The notes below the pieces were generated by a model that saw only the letters and a list, made by a program, of their open reading frames with translations, searched no databases and was not told where the DNA came from. The position numbers and the translations under genes were made by a program. From Flectonema sp. DT1601 (lineage: Eukaryota; Euglenozoa; Diplonemea; Diplonemida; Diplonemidae), in assembly GCA_964019425.1 (NCBI GenBank), contig OZ025866.1, forward strand, positions 124,001 through 188,000: a stretch of 64,000 nt of DNA, in the 5' to 3' direction. Shown here one piece after another: positions 50,601 through 60,339 of this stretch; position 1 is the stretch's first letter, and every line of letters begins with the position of its first letter.

Positions 50601-50675
50601 CCGCTGATAATTCTATTTTCCGTCCTGGTCAAGACGCTAAACTGATTGTTTTTTCTTTTAAAAAATAATAAAAAG

Positions 50676-50710
<35 letters not shown>

Positions 50711-50757
50711 TAAACAATGTTATCATTGTTTTTTTTTTATCGATCGACGAATTTCGA
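50600..50757 (-). repeat. Hairpin repeat R, single unit in minus orientation
   Basis: It carries the unit core in reverse orientation: TTCCGTCCTGGTCAAGACGC, TAAACTGATTGTTTTTTC, an A run, GAATAAACAATGTTATCATT and TTATCGATCGAC. See the arrays at 55.5 and 63.4 kb. Confidence 0.85.
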
Positions 50758-50953
50758 TCAAGTGGGAAGTAACGGACTGGGAGCTTTTTGCTCCTGCCCT
50801 ATTCCCGATGTAAACTTTCTTTTTATTTTTTATTTTTTTTAACAGGCCCAAAGGGCGACAATGATGGTTGCTGACCAAGGAATAATATTCAAATGAATTT
50901 TCGTTTCAAAGAAACGAACAGAATTAAGAGAGAGGCAGAGAAAAAAAAAAAAA
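50758..50953 (+). repeat. Dispersed repeat S, left part interrupted by the MULE
   Basis: It matches 59,095-59,290: AGTGGGAAGTAACGGACTGG, TGCCCTATTCCCGATGTAAA, ACAGGCCCAAAGGGCGACAA and the palindrome TTCGTTTCAAAGAAACGAA. The repeat resumes at 52,810 after the inserted transposon. Confidence 0.9.
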
Positions 50954-52809
50954 GAGATTTTCGCTATTGGGGGGTCCAATAATTCAATTTTCGCTATTCA
51001 GTAAAAGAATTTTTTTTTTTTTCGCTGTTCACTGAATATGATAATTTTTTTTCTCTATTCAGTAACAAAAAAAAAAAAATTTTCGCTGTTCATGAAAAAA
51101 AAAAAAAAAAAAAATTCAAAAAAAAAAAAAAAAAATTGACACTTTTTTTGCCACCAAAATATCCTTGAACATTTTCATACAAATCTGTGAATAAATGGAA
51201 AAAAATAAGGAGGCGTGAACGACTTTTTCATCGCTGTGTCGAGGCCTTTCTGCTGGTCTGACATCAGTGCATACCCGTCGAAAAAATCTTCACCAAGCGT
51301 GCTGCGACACTTGTCAAAAAACCATCCCCAGGTTTTTTTGCTCTCGTTTCCTGTGATGGCAAAGGCAACTGGGAACTCTCGCCCAGAAGCATCCATGCCC
51401 AACAACGTTAGAAAGTTCCCGACGTAGTACCCTTTCAGGGAGCACCCATCGGTCACCCCAAAACCAACCAGAATACAATTATGAGGCAGGCATGTTCACC
51501 CTTTTCCCCACTACGTGGCTTGTCTTAAACCCCCTCCCGAAGAACAAGAAGCGAGGGTTACCCTCGCGCGAAGTGCATCAAAGGATTGAAAGGTTCCCTC
51601 AATACTAGGTCTTGTGTCAGCCAAAGCTGAGGCAGGCTGAGTTTCAGTGGCAGCAGGTTGAGTTTCAACTATGTTTCCGGGCATCTTAGAGATTGAGAAT
51701 AAGAGTTCGTAGTAAAAGAGTAAAAGCCTAGAGAGAAAGAAAAACGTTTATGATTAGGAACTTGTACGTTTTACCGAACGAAGCATCGTAGCCGACCAGT
51801 TTCCTTCGAGAATCCGCAGATGGTGCAGGGCTAAACCGAGATGAGGAAGATAACACCCGCACACGGATGTTGAGATAACGTTTGTATGATGTTCATCTGG
51901 CTTGACGAGATTAGCAAAGACAAGTACTCACGGAAAGGTTGGGTTGTTCGTCAGGTCCTGATAGTGTGCTCAGCCTCTGAAAAATTTACTGAGTGCATGC
52001 AAAGAACGGTATGTGTGCAGGGCTGAGTCACCTTACAGAGAACTGTTGTCCTCTTACACGTCATTCCAACCGAATTTCAAAGTCAAGACACCTGCGAGTT
52101 ACAGACAGCCTGGTCGCAAGCGACACTCCTGTTTCTGACCGGGTTATCAGGGTATCTAACTCATGCAAGCATGAGAGCTTTTTTAAGGCTACTTTGAATT
52201 ATCAAGAGCGCAGTACTGCCCGAAGGGTTCCCGCGTGTCAAGATGCATTTGAGCAGAAGTTCCAGAAAGATTACTTTTATCATTTCCCAAGTCATCACAT
52301 CTTTGACCGTTTGTGTTATTGGCTTTCAATTAATCCATTATCATAAATCCACAGATGAGTGTGCTGAATAGAAAGTAAAACGGCACAAAGCTTTTGTCCA
52401 AGTGACAAAAAAAATTGTTCAAGGCACCAGCATGTTCCCAGCAAAGAAGAAAAAGAAAAAAAAAAAAAAAAAAAAAAGGAAAAAGGAAAAAAAAAAAGGG
52501 GGGGAAAAAAAATTTTTTTTGGCAGTGGAAAAAGTTGTAACTTGTAGTGAACAGCGAAAAAAAAATTTCAACTTGTAGTGAATAGCGAAAAAAAATTTAT
52601 AACTTGTAGTGAATAGCGAAAAAAAAATTTCAACTTCTAGCGAATAGCGAAAAAAAAATTGTAACTTGTAGTGAACAGCGAAAAAAAAAAATTTCTTTTA
52701 CTGAACGGCGAAAAGAAATTATCACTTCTAGTGAACAGCGAAAAAAAAGTTACTGCTTTTAGTGAATAGCGAAAATGACATTATCAGGCACCCCAATAGC
52801 GAAAATCTC
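50954..52809 (-). mobile_element. MULE-type DNA transposon with repeat-bearing inverted ends, degraded
   Basis: The 1,856-bp element starts GAGATTTTCGCTATTGGGG and ends with its near-perfect inverse. Both ends continue into arrays of a TTCGCTATTCACTA-like unit spaced by A/T runs: about five units on the left (50,954-51,115) and nine on the right (52,530-52,809). It lies inside an A run of repeat S, so the target duplication is hidden in A's (9-10 bases would fit). Inside is part of a MULE transposase on the minus strand. The repeat is unfilled at 59,285, which proves insertion. Confidence 0.85.
51175..51456 (-). pseudogene. MULE transposase fragment
   Basis: The 93 codons match the MULE transposase core: VTDGCSLKGYYVGNFLTLLG with the first catalytic Asp, DASGREFPVAFAITGNESKK, TWGWFFDKCRSTLGE, YALMSDQQKGLDTAMKK with the second Asp, and the beginning of the HRF zinc-finger-like block. 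The third acidic residue, the N-terminal DNA-binding region and the SWIM region are not found, so the gene is truncated at both ends. The frame begins at a GTG, not an ATG. The rest of the element (51,460-52,500) gives no further transposase match by eye; a 117-codon plus frame at 51,993-52,346 is unrecognised. Confidence 0.85.
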
Positions 52810-53015
52810 AAAAAAAAAAGAAAGAAAGAAAAGAAAGAAAAAAATATGAAGAGGAAATAATCAAACATGAAAAAAAAAAAAGAAAAATATATATAAATAA
52901 AAAAACGTTGTATGAAAAAGGAAAAAAAAGAAAGAAAAAAAAAAAGACCAGAAAAGGAAAGAGAAAATGAAAAGGTATAATATTATTGTGGGGATATGAG
53001 GGATAGCAGGGAGAT

Positions 53016-53053
<38 letters not shown>

Positions 53054-53055
53054 TA
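52810..53055 (+). repeat. Dispersed repeat S, right part after the MULE
   Basis: It continues the repeat with AATCAAACATGAAAAAAAA and AACGTTGTATGAAAAAGGAA as at 59,320-59,425, then runs into unique A/T sequence with a T32 tract up to the pogo element. Confidence 0.8.
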
Positions 53056-53215
53056 CTGTAAAGGGAAATATTCTCGCGGGGAAATATTCTTGCGGGGAAA
53101 TATTCTCGCGGGGAAATATTCTCGCGGATTTGGGGATTTTTTTTCAAACTCGCGGGTTTTTCCCCACAAGAATATTTCCCTGCCACAGAGGATTTCTGCT
53201 GTAAGAAATATTTCC
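53056..53215 (+). repeat. Left inverted end of the pogo-like element
   Basis: Four 16-bp GGGAAATATTCTCGCG-type units (one with TTGCG), then an inverted unit (GGTTTTTCCCCACAAGAATA), then two AAATATTTCCCTG motifs. These are likely transposase-binding sites. Confidence 0.85.
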
Positions 53216-53459
53216 CTGCAACAAAAAAAATTTATTGCAGAGTTTATGTAAGGATTATTATTTTTATGTCCTGCATCAAGTGCAATCATGGTTGGAACCA
53301 AAAGTTAAAGGAATTTATTTGAACTTAGCAAACAAAAACAAACATACCAAGGGAACAACTAGTAATAATTGCTAAAGAATTTTACTGCAATGATTTAGAT
53401 TTCTGTGTGTGTACATCATCAAGTTAAAAAAGTTATTTAAACCAGCAAACAAAACAACA

Positions 53460-55094
53460 ATGCCAAAGGAACAGCCACTTATTACTTCCTTCCTAAAGAA
53501 GGATGGAAATACACCACCACCAAGATTCAACCTACCTGGACCAATAGTAAGAAGCATTGCTAGGCAAGTAAGAGAGGAAAAGGGAAAGAGAAATCAGGTG
53601 AAGTGGGAAAAAGAAGAACTGATAGAGATAGGTAGGAGGATGTCAGTGGCCACCAACTTAGCAGCAGGGATCAGGGTGTGGAACCAAGGTGAAGGGAACA
53701 AGAGACTTGCAGAGACAACTGCAAGACATGCAGTTAAGCTTTATAGAGAAAGGAACAGTATGCAGGCAGTCAAGCGAAAAGCTGGAAGACCTTCCCACCT
53801 TTCAGAAACAAATGAAGAAGAGGTCTTAGCACACCTAAGGAACTTAAGAAGGTTTGGTGCTTCAATCAACAGTCTGGTAGTTAAGGCCACAGCCAAGGCC
53901 ATATACTACAGAAATGACCCACAAAGGGAAATTACATTCACAACTGAATGGGCAAAGAAGTTTATGGGTGCAAGAGGATTTGTTTGGCGCTCAGCAACTG
54001 CAAGTAAACCCCTTCAAGAGAAGAATCTCCTTGAAGCACAAAGGGAGTTTACAATGGAACTAAAACAGGCAATACATGACTGTGAAGTTCCACCCTGCTG
54101 TGTATTAAATATTGATCACACAGGGCTACAGTTAACACCAGCACCAAAGAAGACCTTGGAACAAAGGGGGGCCACTCAAGTCCCAATTACTTGTGCCAAT
54201 GATAAAAGGCAGATCACAGGTATTGCTTGTGTTTCACAGGCAGGTGATATCCACCCCTTCTGTTTGATTGTACCTGGCAAAACTACTCGCAGTCAACCAA
54301 AGCTATCTCCTAATCTTCAGGGCAAATGTTTTATATTATCCTCTGGTTCAACAAACCATTTTGCCAATAAACAACTAACCAGGCAGTACATTGAATTTCA
54401 CCTTCACCCAATCAGACTTAAGATTGTTGAGAGTAACAATCTTGATGAAAACCAAATATTTATTATCCTTCTTGATCATTTTAGTGGCCAGGATGATTGT
54501 ACCATGTTTGATTTCTTTTTATCCTTTGGCTACCTGCCAATATTTATACCAGCTGGTTGGACAGGTAAGCTACAACCACTGGACATTTCAGTTTTTGCTG
54601 GTTTGAAGCAAAGATTTAGAAACAAGTTTTGTAATTGGTATTCTGAAGAGATAAATTCTATTTTAACAAAACAAAAAAAAAGGCAAAAGGAGATTGAGGA
54701 ACTTCAAAGGGCTGCACAGGAAACTGGACAGAACTTTGATGATTCTCAAATCCCTAAAATCCCAGTTTTACCTGATTTGCGAACATCTTCCCTAAGAGAC
54801 AGGCAAGCAAGATGGGTTATTGAGTCTTACTATGAAACACCAAAGGAGACTATTATTGCTGGCTTTAACAGGGCACTTACCCCTTATCATCTAGGTGAAT
54901 CCCAGTCAATTTCAGACACAACTAGCTTTTATGCAGTTGATGGCTCCCAAACCACTATTGATGTTGATGATCTTTCAGGCTACTATTCTGACCCAGATTC
55001 TTCAATTTCTTCAGTTCCTAATCCTAACAGTGTTCAGGATTTTGAAGAAGTACCTGAAATTGAAGTAGGACCTGAAGTTATCAACATTGATTAA
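53460..55094 (+). CDS. Pogo-like transposase, 544 aa, open
   Basis: I start at the ATG at 53460 (MPKEQPLITSFLKKDGN) because the upstream 17 codons lack a good context. Residues about 35-190 form the helix-turn-helix and CENP-B-like DNA-binding region (KAGRPSHLSETNEEEVLAHL; FTTEWAKKFMGARGFVWR). The DDE domain follows: CVLNIDHTG with D219, IILLDHFSGQDD with D339, and LQPLDISVFAGLK with D375. The last two are 36 residues apart, a DD35D spacing usual in pogo/Tigger. The C-terminus is acidic (VPEIEVGPEV). All catalytic residues are present and no stop interrupts the frame, so it could be active. A TTTCTACTTACAG-like site and AATAAA lie downstream. Confidence 0.95.
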   Translation: MPKEQPLITSFLKKDGNTPPPRFNLPGPIVRSIARQVREEKGKRNQVKWEKEELIEIGRRMSVATNLAAGIRVWNQGEGNKRLAETTARHAVKLYRERNSMQAVKRKAGRPSHLSETNEEEVLAHLRNLRRFGASINSLVVKATAKAIYYRNDPQREITFTTEWAKKFMGARGFVWRSATASKPLQEKNLLEAQREFTMELKQAIHDCEVPPCCVLNIDHTGLQLTPAPKKTLEQRGATQVPITCANDKRQITGIACVSQAGDIHPFCLIVPGKTTRSQPKLSPNLQGKCFILSSGSTNHFANKQLTRQYIEFHLHPIRLKIVESNNLDENQIFIILLDHFSGQDDCTMFDFFLSFGYLPIFIPAGWTGKLQPLDISVFAGLKQRFRNKFCNWYSEEINSILTKQKKRQKEIEELQRAAQETGQNFDDSQIPKIPVLPDLRTSSLRDRQARWVIESYYETPKETIIAGFNRALTPYHLGESQSISDTTSFYAVDGSQTTIDVDDLSGYYSDPDSSISSVPNPNSVQDFEEVPEIEVGPEVINID

Positions 55095-55364
55095 ATCTAT
55101 GTTTTCCCCTATATTTTTCTCCCTATTTTATAAATTCCCTTAGCTTGTTTCTATTTACTTTTAATTTTGTTTTCTTCTCTCTTTTGTATAAGTTCCCTCA
55201 CAGCAATTTGAATGATTCAATTTATATGTTCACTTCTAATTATATTTTTCTACTTACAGCACACCAATAAAATATAACTGCACTAAATAAATTTTCCTAG
55301 TTTATTGTATTTTCACACCTTTTCTTTCACAAGGGGAAAAAAAAAATGGCTGGGCAAAATGTTT

Positions 55365-55464
55365 GTTAGCAGGGAAATATTCTCGCGGGGAAATATTCTC
55401 GCGGATTTAGGAAAAATGAGAAAAACTCGCGGGTTTTTCCCCACAAGAATATTTCCCTTTACAG
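55365..55464 (+). repeat. Right inverted end of the pogo-like element
   Basis: Two 16-bp units (GGGAAATATTCTCGCG), then CTCGCGGGTTTTTCCCC and the terminal AGAATATTTCCCTTTACAG. It mirrors the left end. Confidence 0.85.
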
Positions 55465-55479
55465 TATTTAAAAAAAAGG

Positions 55480-56400
55480 AAACAATCAGTTTAGCGTCTC
55501 GATCAGGACGGAAAATAGAAATTAATCGACATAGTCGATCGATAGAAAAAAAAAAACAATGATAACATTGTTTATTCTTTTTTTTTTTTTTTTTTTTTTT
55601 TAAATCCTTTTAATTATTTTAAAGAAAAAACAATCAGTTTAGCGTCTTGACCAGGACGGAAAATAGAAAGTAATCGACATAGTCGATCGATAAAAAAAAC
55701 AATGATAACATTGTTTATTCCTTTTTTTTTTTTTTTTTTATTCTTTTTATTTATTTTTAAAGAAAAAACAATCAGTTTAGCGTCCTGACCAGGACGGAAA
55801 ATAGAAAGTGATCGACATAGTCGATCGATAAAAAAACAATGATAACATTGTTTATTCTTTTTTTTATTTTATTTTAAATTCTTTTTATTTATTTTTTAAA
55901 GAAAAAAAAAACGGAAAATAGAAATTAGTCAACAAAGTCGAACGATAAAAAAAAACAATGATAACATTGTTTATTCTTTTTTTTATTTTTTTTTTTAATA
56001 TTTTTTTTTATTTTGAAAAAAAAAAAACAATCAGTTTAGCGTCTTGACCAGGACGGAAAATAGAAAGTGATCGACATAGTCGATCGATAAAAAAACAATG
56101 ATAACATTGTTTATTCTTTTTTTTTATTTTAAATTCTTTTTATTTATTTTTTAAAGAAAAGAAACGGAAAATAGAAATTAGTCGACAAAGTCGAACGATA
56201 AAAAAAAACAATGATAACATTGTTTATTCTTTTTTTTTTTTTTTTTTTTTTATATTCTTTTTTATTAATTTTGAAAAAAAAAAAACAATCAGTTTAGCGT
56301 CTTGACCAGGACGGAAAATAGAAAGTAATCTTTTTATTTATTAAAAAAACAATCAGTTTAGCGTCTTGACCAGGACGGAAAATTTTTTATATTAAAAAAA
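55480..56400 (+). repeat. Tandem array of hairpin repeat R (plus orientation)
   Basis: Eight full or partial units of about 115-145 bp. Each has ACAATCAGTTTAGCGTCT, CAGGACGGAAAATAGAAA, the inverted repeat ATCGACATAGTCGAT, CGATAAAAAAAACAATG, the hairpin AACAATGATAACATTGTT and a T run. Six ACAATGATAACATTGTT hairpins are counted. Some units are internally shortened (for example near 55,905 and 56,160). Confidence 0.9.
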
Positions 56401-56471
56401 AACAAGCGGAATTGATCATAATGGGTGGCAGGGGTTGATATAACTTCATTTGAAAATTCTTCTTTTTTAAT

Positions 56472-56502
<31 letters not shown>

Positions 56503-56770
56503 TTTAACAGGAGTTAAGATCACTTACATGAGTTAACACAACACAGATACGAGAGTAGCAAACTGAGGTAACACTACCAATTCAACAAAAAATAATCAGG
56601 ATCGGACACAAGGAGGAGAGTTCATTCTACCTCTCACTGTCCTTGCTGGTATCTTAAGTGTCTTGGTATCTCTCCTATATAATTGTCAGCATTGGGGATA
56701 TTTTGGGTTCTGAGGAAATCCACCAAGTCCTGGGCCAGGTACCCAGGCCAGGCCTCACCTAATTACACAC
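56401..56770. other. Unassigned spacer
   Basis: A T35-class run (56,470-56,500) and mixed sequence. No gene or recognised repeat. Confidence 0.5.
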
Positions 56771-57680
56771 TAATTCTTCTTTGCATTCCCGCAAGAAGGT
56801 CTGGTTCTAAGTGCAACATAAGTGTTGACTGGTGCCACGCATTACGGAAAGAAAAGTAGCGTTGCATATTGACCTGTGGCAAGTCGGCGCTACCAAATGA
56901 CAGTCTGATGATCCACGGCGGGGGTTTGCAGAAAGAAAATTGCTGTTATTTGCCTTTGTCACGGAATTTTTTTTTCTTTTTTTACCACTTTTTGCGCCAC
57001 TCACCTCCAAAAAAACATGAGTACATCTTTTTTTATGGTTATCTGTCGATCTATCGGCCCCGAAAAGTCTTCACAAATTTCTGGGTGGAGAAAAAAGTTT
57101 TGCAGTTGTTTGCCAGTCAAAACTTACGCAGCACTGTAAGCTGGCCAGGCCTAGCTACTTCCGTACTGGGAATGAGGCTTCTGTTTCTTCCTGCTAGCAG
57201 GCCTGGTGCTAAGTGCTACGTAATAGTGTCACGCATTACAGGAATAATATTAGGTCGCCCAGAAGTGCTATGTAAGCGCCAGGCCTAGCTACTTCCGTAC
57301 TGAGAATGAGGCTTCTGTTTCTTCCCGCAAGCAGGCCTGGTGCTAAGTGCTACAAGTGTTGAATGGTGTCACGCATTACGGGAAGAAAGGGTGTTGCATG
57401 TTAACCTGTTGCAGGTTGGCACTACCAAATGACCTGATGACCCACGGGGGGGCGTTTGCGGAAAGAGAATTGCTGCTTTTGCAGTTATTTGCCTTTGTCA
57501 CGGGATTTTTTTTTTTTTTTTTTTACTGCTTTTTGTGCCACTCACCTCCAAGAAATCAGGTTACACCTTTTTTATGGTTATCCCTTGGCCTATCGATCTC
57601 GAAAAGGCTTCACAAATCCCTGAGGAGAATAGGTTTTAGAGTTTTGGTCTTTTTGTTATGGTTTAGACAATTTGGGTTTT
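56771..57680 (+). repeat. Degenerate tandem repeat, two long and one short unit
   Basis: Units begin around TTCTTCCCGCAAGCAGGCCT and carry GTGTCACGCATTACGG, a TGCAGTT/TTTGCCTTTGTCACGG block, a T run and TGCCACTCACCTCCAA. Starts are near 56,775, 57,165 (short) and 57,310. Frames inside are cut by T runs. The family is not recognised. Confidence 0.7.
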
Positions 57681-57719
57681 AATAAATAATTCCTTTCATT
57701 TTTGCCACCTTTCTGCAAT

Positions 57720-58260
57720 CAATGCTTATGTAGCACCCCTGGGCAAATTTTGGCTGCTAATTTTCTTCTTGCAAGCAAATTTTAGCTGCTTATTTTCTTC
57801 CCGCAAGCAAATTTTAGCTGCTTATTTTCTTCAGTAGGAAGTAAGTAAGATTTATTTTTACCTAAGGAGAAATGCTGGATTTTTGTGCCCGAGCAGGTCT
57901 AAAAAAGATGGGTAACCATTTTCTTAAAGTATAAAATGTGATGGAAATTCTTTTTTAGTATGGTTTTGAAATTTAAGTGTATGGTTGCCAATTTAGTAGG
58001 TAGTTAAAAAAAAATTCTTCAGAAAAAATCTTTCCTTTATAATATTTTCTGAAAGATTTATTTTTTTCTACAGATCTCCTAAAAAAGATGGGAATATCTA
58101 AAAGTCTTCATAAATTCCTGTTAACCATTTTCTTAAAATATAAAAAGTGATGAGAAAGAAATTTTGTTAGTAAGTGGTATGGTTTTGAAATTTAGGTGTA
58201 TGGCTGCCAATTTAGTTAGCAAAGATTTTCTTTTTGAAATAATTTTTTCCTTCTTAATGA
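57720..58260 (+). repeat. Short tandem and split direct repeats
   Basis: GCAAGCAAATTTTAGCTGCT repeats three times near 57,770-57,830. A block from AAAAAAGATGGG to TGGTTTTGAAATTTA and TGCCAATTTAGT occurs at 57,900-57,995 and 58,080-58,220. Confidence 0.7.
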
Positions 58261-58359
58261 GTTTTGGATTTTAGGTGCCAAGCTGTGAAAAAGCAATCTT
58301 TGATTTCATTTCTTTTTGGGTAAAGGGTCTTTCAGTTTTAAGAAATTGCTTATATATAA

Positions 58360-58622
58360 CGTTTATTTATTTTATTTTTTTTTTTTTTTCATGTTTGATT
58401 ATTTCCTCTTCATATTTTTTTTTCTTTTTTTTTTCTGCCTCTCCCTTAATCCTGTTCGTTTCTTTGAAACGAAAATTCATTTGAATATTATTCCTTGGTC
58501 AGCATCTTTCATTGTCGCCCTTTGGGCCTGTTAAAAAAAAGAGAAAAAAAAAAAAAGAAAGTTTACATCGGGGATAGGGCAGGAGCCAAAAGCTCCCAGT
58601 CCGTTACTTCCCACCTTTTCGA
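58360..58622 (-). repeat. Dispersed repeat S, minus-orientation copy
   Basis: Reverse complement of 59,095-59,400: it carries TTCGTTTCTTTGAAACGAA, CCTTGGTCAGCA, GGGCCTGTT and CATCGGGGATAGGGCAGGAG. It lacks the MULE. Confidence 0.9.
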
Positions 58623-58670
58623 AAACTTATTTATAAATAAAAATTGCAGAAAAGTAATAATAATAAAAAG

Positions 58671-58996
58671 TTGCGATATCCCAGGGGTAGTGGTATAACC
58701 CTCGCCCTGGGGCTGGGTGATCGCTGGTTCGACCCCCTGCCACTGCAATAACCCATCGCGCCCGTACACGCAATTAGTTCAAACCCCGCGCCCGAAGGGC
58801 GTCCAGGGTAGGCACCTGGTAGACTCTCCTACGTTAAGACTGGGGGGAAGGGAAAATGGAAGGATTTCCATAAAGAGGCTAAGAACACACAAATAAATAA
58901 ATAAAAAAAAAAAAGAAAATCCCAGGGCTGCACAGCCGAGTGGATACCTTAAATCTCTTCGGTAGCCGTGGCAAGGGTTCAATTCCCAGGCACATT
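58671..58996 (+). repeat. tRNA-derived SINE (possibly two adjoining heads)
   Basis: The first head (58,671-58,747) has a D-loop-like GGGGTAGTGGTATAACCC and a B box GCTGGTTCGACCCC; it resembles a Pro-type tRNA. A tRNA-unrelated body follows, ending in (TAAA)n at about 58,893-58,910. A second head (58,921-58,995) has an A box ACAGCCGAGTGG and a B box GGGTTCAATTCCC, then CACATTTTTT, a Pol III terminator-like T run. Neither folds into a clean cloverleaf, so they are SINE heads, not working tRNA genes. Confidence 0.65.
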
Positions 58997-59089
58997 TTTT
59001 GTGTTTTTCAACCAGAAAAATTAGTAAGAAGAAAGTAGCAAGGAAAAGGGTACAAAATTGGACTTAACTTAACGCGAGCGAAGCGAGAG

Positions 59090-59430
59090 TTCGATAGAGT
59101 GGGAAGTAACGGACTGGGAGCTTTTGGCTCCTGCCCTATTCCCGATGTAAACTTTCTTTTTTTTTTTTTTTTTTTTTTTTAACAGGCCCAGAGGGCGACA
59201 ATGACTGTTGCTGACCAAGGAATAATATTCAAATGAATTTTCGTTTCAAAGAAACGAACAGCATTAAGAGAGAGGCAGAGAAAAAAAAAAAAAAGAAAGA
59301 AAAGAAAAAAAAATATGATGAGGAAATAATCAAACATGAAAAAAAAAAAAAAATAAATAAATAAATATATAAATAAAAAACGTTGTATGAAAAAGGAAAA
59401 AAAAAGAAAGAAAGAAAAAGACCAGTAAAG
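59090..59430 (+). repeat. Dispersed repeat S, uninterrupted copy
   Basis: It runs from AGTGGGAAGTAACGGACTGG through the palindrome TTCGTTTCAAAGAAACGAA to AACGTTGTATGAAAAAGGAA. The A run at about 59,280-59,294 is the unfilled version of the MULE insertion site. Confidence 0.9.
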
Positions 59431-59919
59431 TTAAGTTCAAATTTGTACCCTGGACGGGTACCTAGCCAGGGAATAAAAACAGACATGACTTGGTTGTAAA
59501 AATAATGTTTGTTCAGAAAGCTTAAAAAAAAAGAATTGTGCGAGCAACGCGAGCCTGGAAGGGGTATCTCTAGTCTTGTGTGTCGGTATCTCGGAAGTGC
59601 TGGTATCTCGTATGTGCGTTGGTATCTCTTGCACATAAAAAAAAAAATTATTGAGTTAACATGATCAGTTTTATTTAAAAATTAAAGACAGACCGGAACT
59701 ATTTGAAAATAAAATGTAGATGGGAAACAGTGAAAATTAAAATGAATGATAAAATTAAATGAGATTTATGACATAACAGACCAGATAGAGAGTAATAAAG
59801 GGAAAAGGAAAACGGGAAGGGTTCATTCACTTAGTTAAAGTTAAGACCGATTAGTCAGTTTAAGGTCTTGACTAGGACCAACAAAAAAAAAAAAAAATAA
59901 ATAAATAAATAAATAAATA

Positions 59920-60245
59920 ACGATCAAGCTGAGCTGATCTTGTTTTTATTAAAATAAGGGGAGCGGGAGGGATGGAAGGAATAAAGGAAAAAAAAAGAAA
60001 AGGTCGATCAATTGGATCTGGTCGTCGAGAAGAAGAAGACAATTATTTTAAAGGTCGATCGGCATAGCCGATCGTTGATAAAAATAACCAGATATAAATA
60101 CAATCAGTTTAAATTTAAAAAAAAAAAAAAAAAAAAGATTAACGATCAAGCTGAGCTGATCTTGTTTTTATTAAAATAAGGGGAGCGGGAGGGATGGAAG
60201 GAATAAAGGAAAAAAAAAGAAAAGGTCGATCAATTGGATCTGATC
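59920..60245 (+). repeat. Direct repeat of about 103 bp
   Basis: The segment from AACGATCAAGCTGAGCTGAT to GGTCGATCAATTGGATCTG occurs at 59,920-60,022 and 60,141-60,243, nearly identical. Between them is an R-like piece (GGTCGATCGGCATAGCCGAT). Confidence 0.85.
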
Positions 60246-60253
60246 GTCGAGAA

Positions 60254-60339
60254 GGAGTTGAATTTCCAGGTGAGATTTGGACTGTTAGCTTTTGGCTAAG
60301 GCCCTCCCTGAAGAGCAAGAACAAAAAAACTACTCACAC
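60254..60339 (+). repeat. Element F, plus orientation
   Basis: 86 bp from GAGTTGAATTTCCAGGTGAG to AAAAACTACTCACAC. It recurs inverted in the palindrome spacer (61,365-61,451) and directly at 62,729-62,813. Confidence 0.9.

Larger units (their letters stand above)
53056..55464 (+). mobile_element. Pogo/Tigger-like (Tc1/mariner superfamily) DNA transposon, apparently complete
   Basis: The 2,409-bp element begins CTGTAAAGGGAAATATTCT and ends with the inverse, AGAATATTTCCCTTTACAG, flanked on both sides by TA (53,054-53,055 and 55,465-55,466), the Tc1/mariner target site. Just inside each end is a short array of a 16-bp unit (GGGAAATATTCTCGCG): four units on the left, two on the right, plus an inverted CTCGCGGGTTTTTCCCC block at both ends. 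One open transposase gene is inside. Matching ends and an unbroken gene suggest recent activity. It lacks the host's dense homopolymers. Confidence 0.95.

Noticed and set aside
51993-52346. A 117-codon plus-strand frame inside the MULE as a cargo gene
   Set aside because: No family resemblance, and it is antisense to the transposase fragment; kept only as an unrecognised frame.
55480-56400. CRISPR-like array
   Set aside because: Units are 115-145 bp with internal hairpins and homopolymers, with no regular short repeat plus unique spacer and no cas genes; the DNA is eukaryotic.
58671-58996. Working tRNA genes
   Set aside because: B boxes are good but acceptor and T stems do not pair properly, and a simple-repeat tail follows; a SINE fits better.
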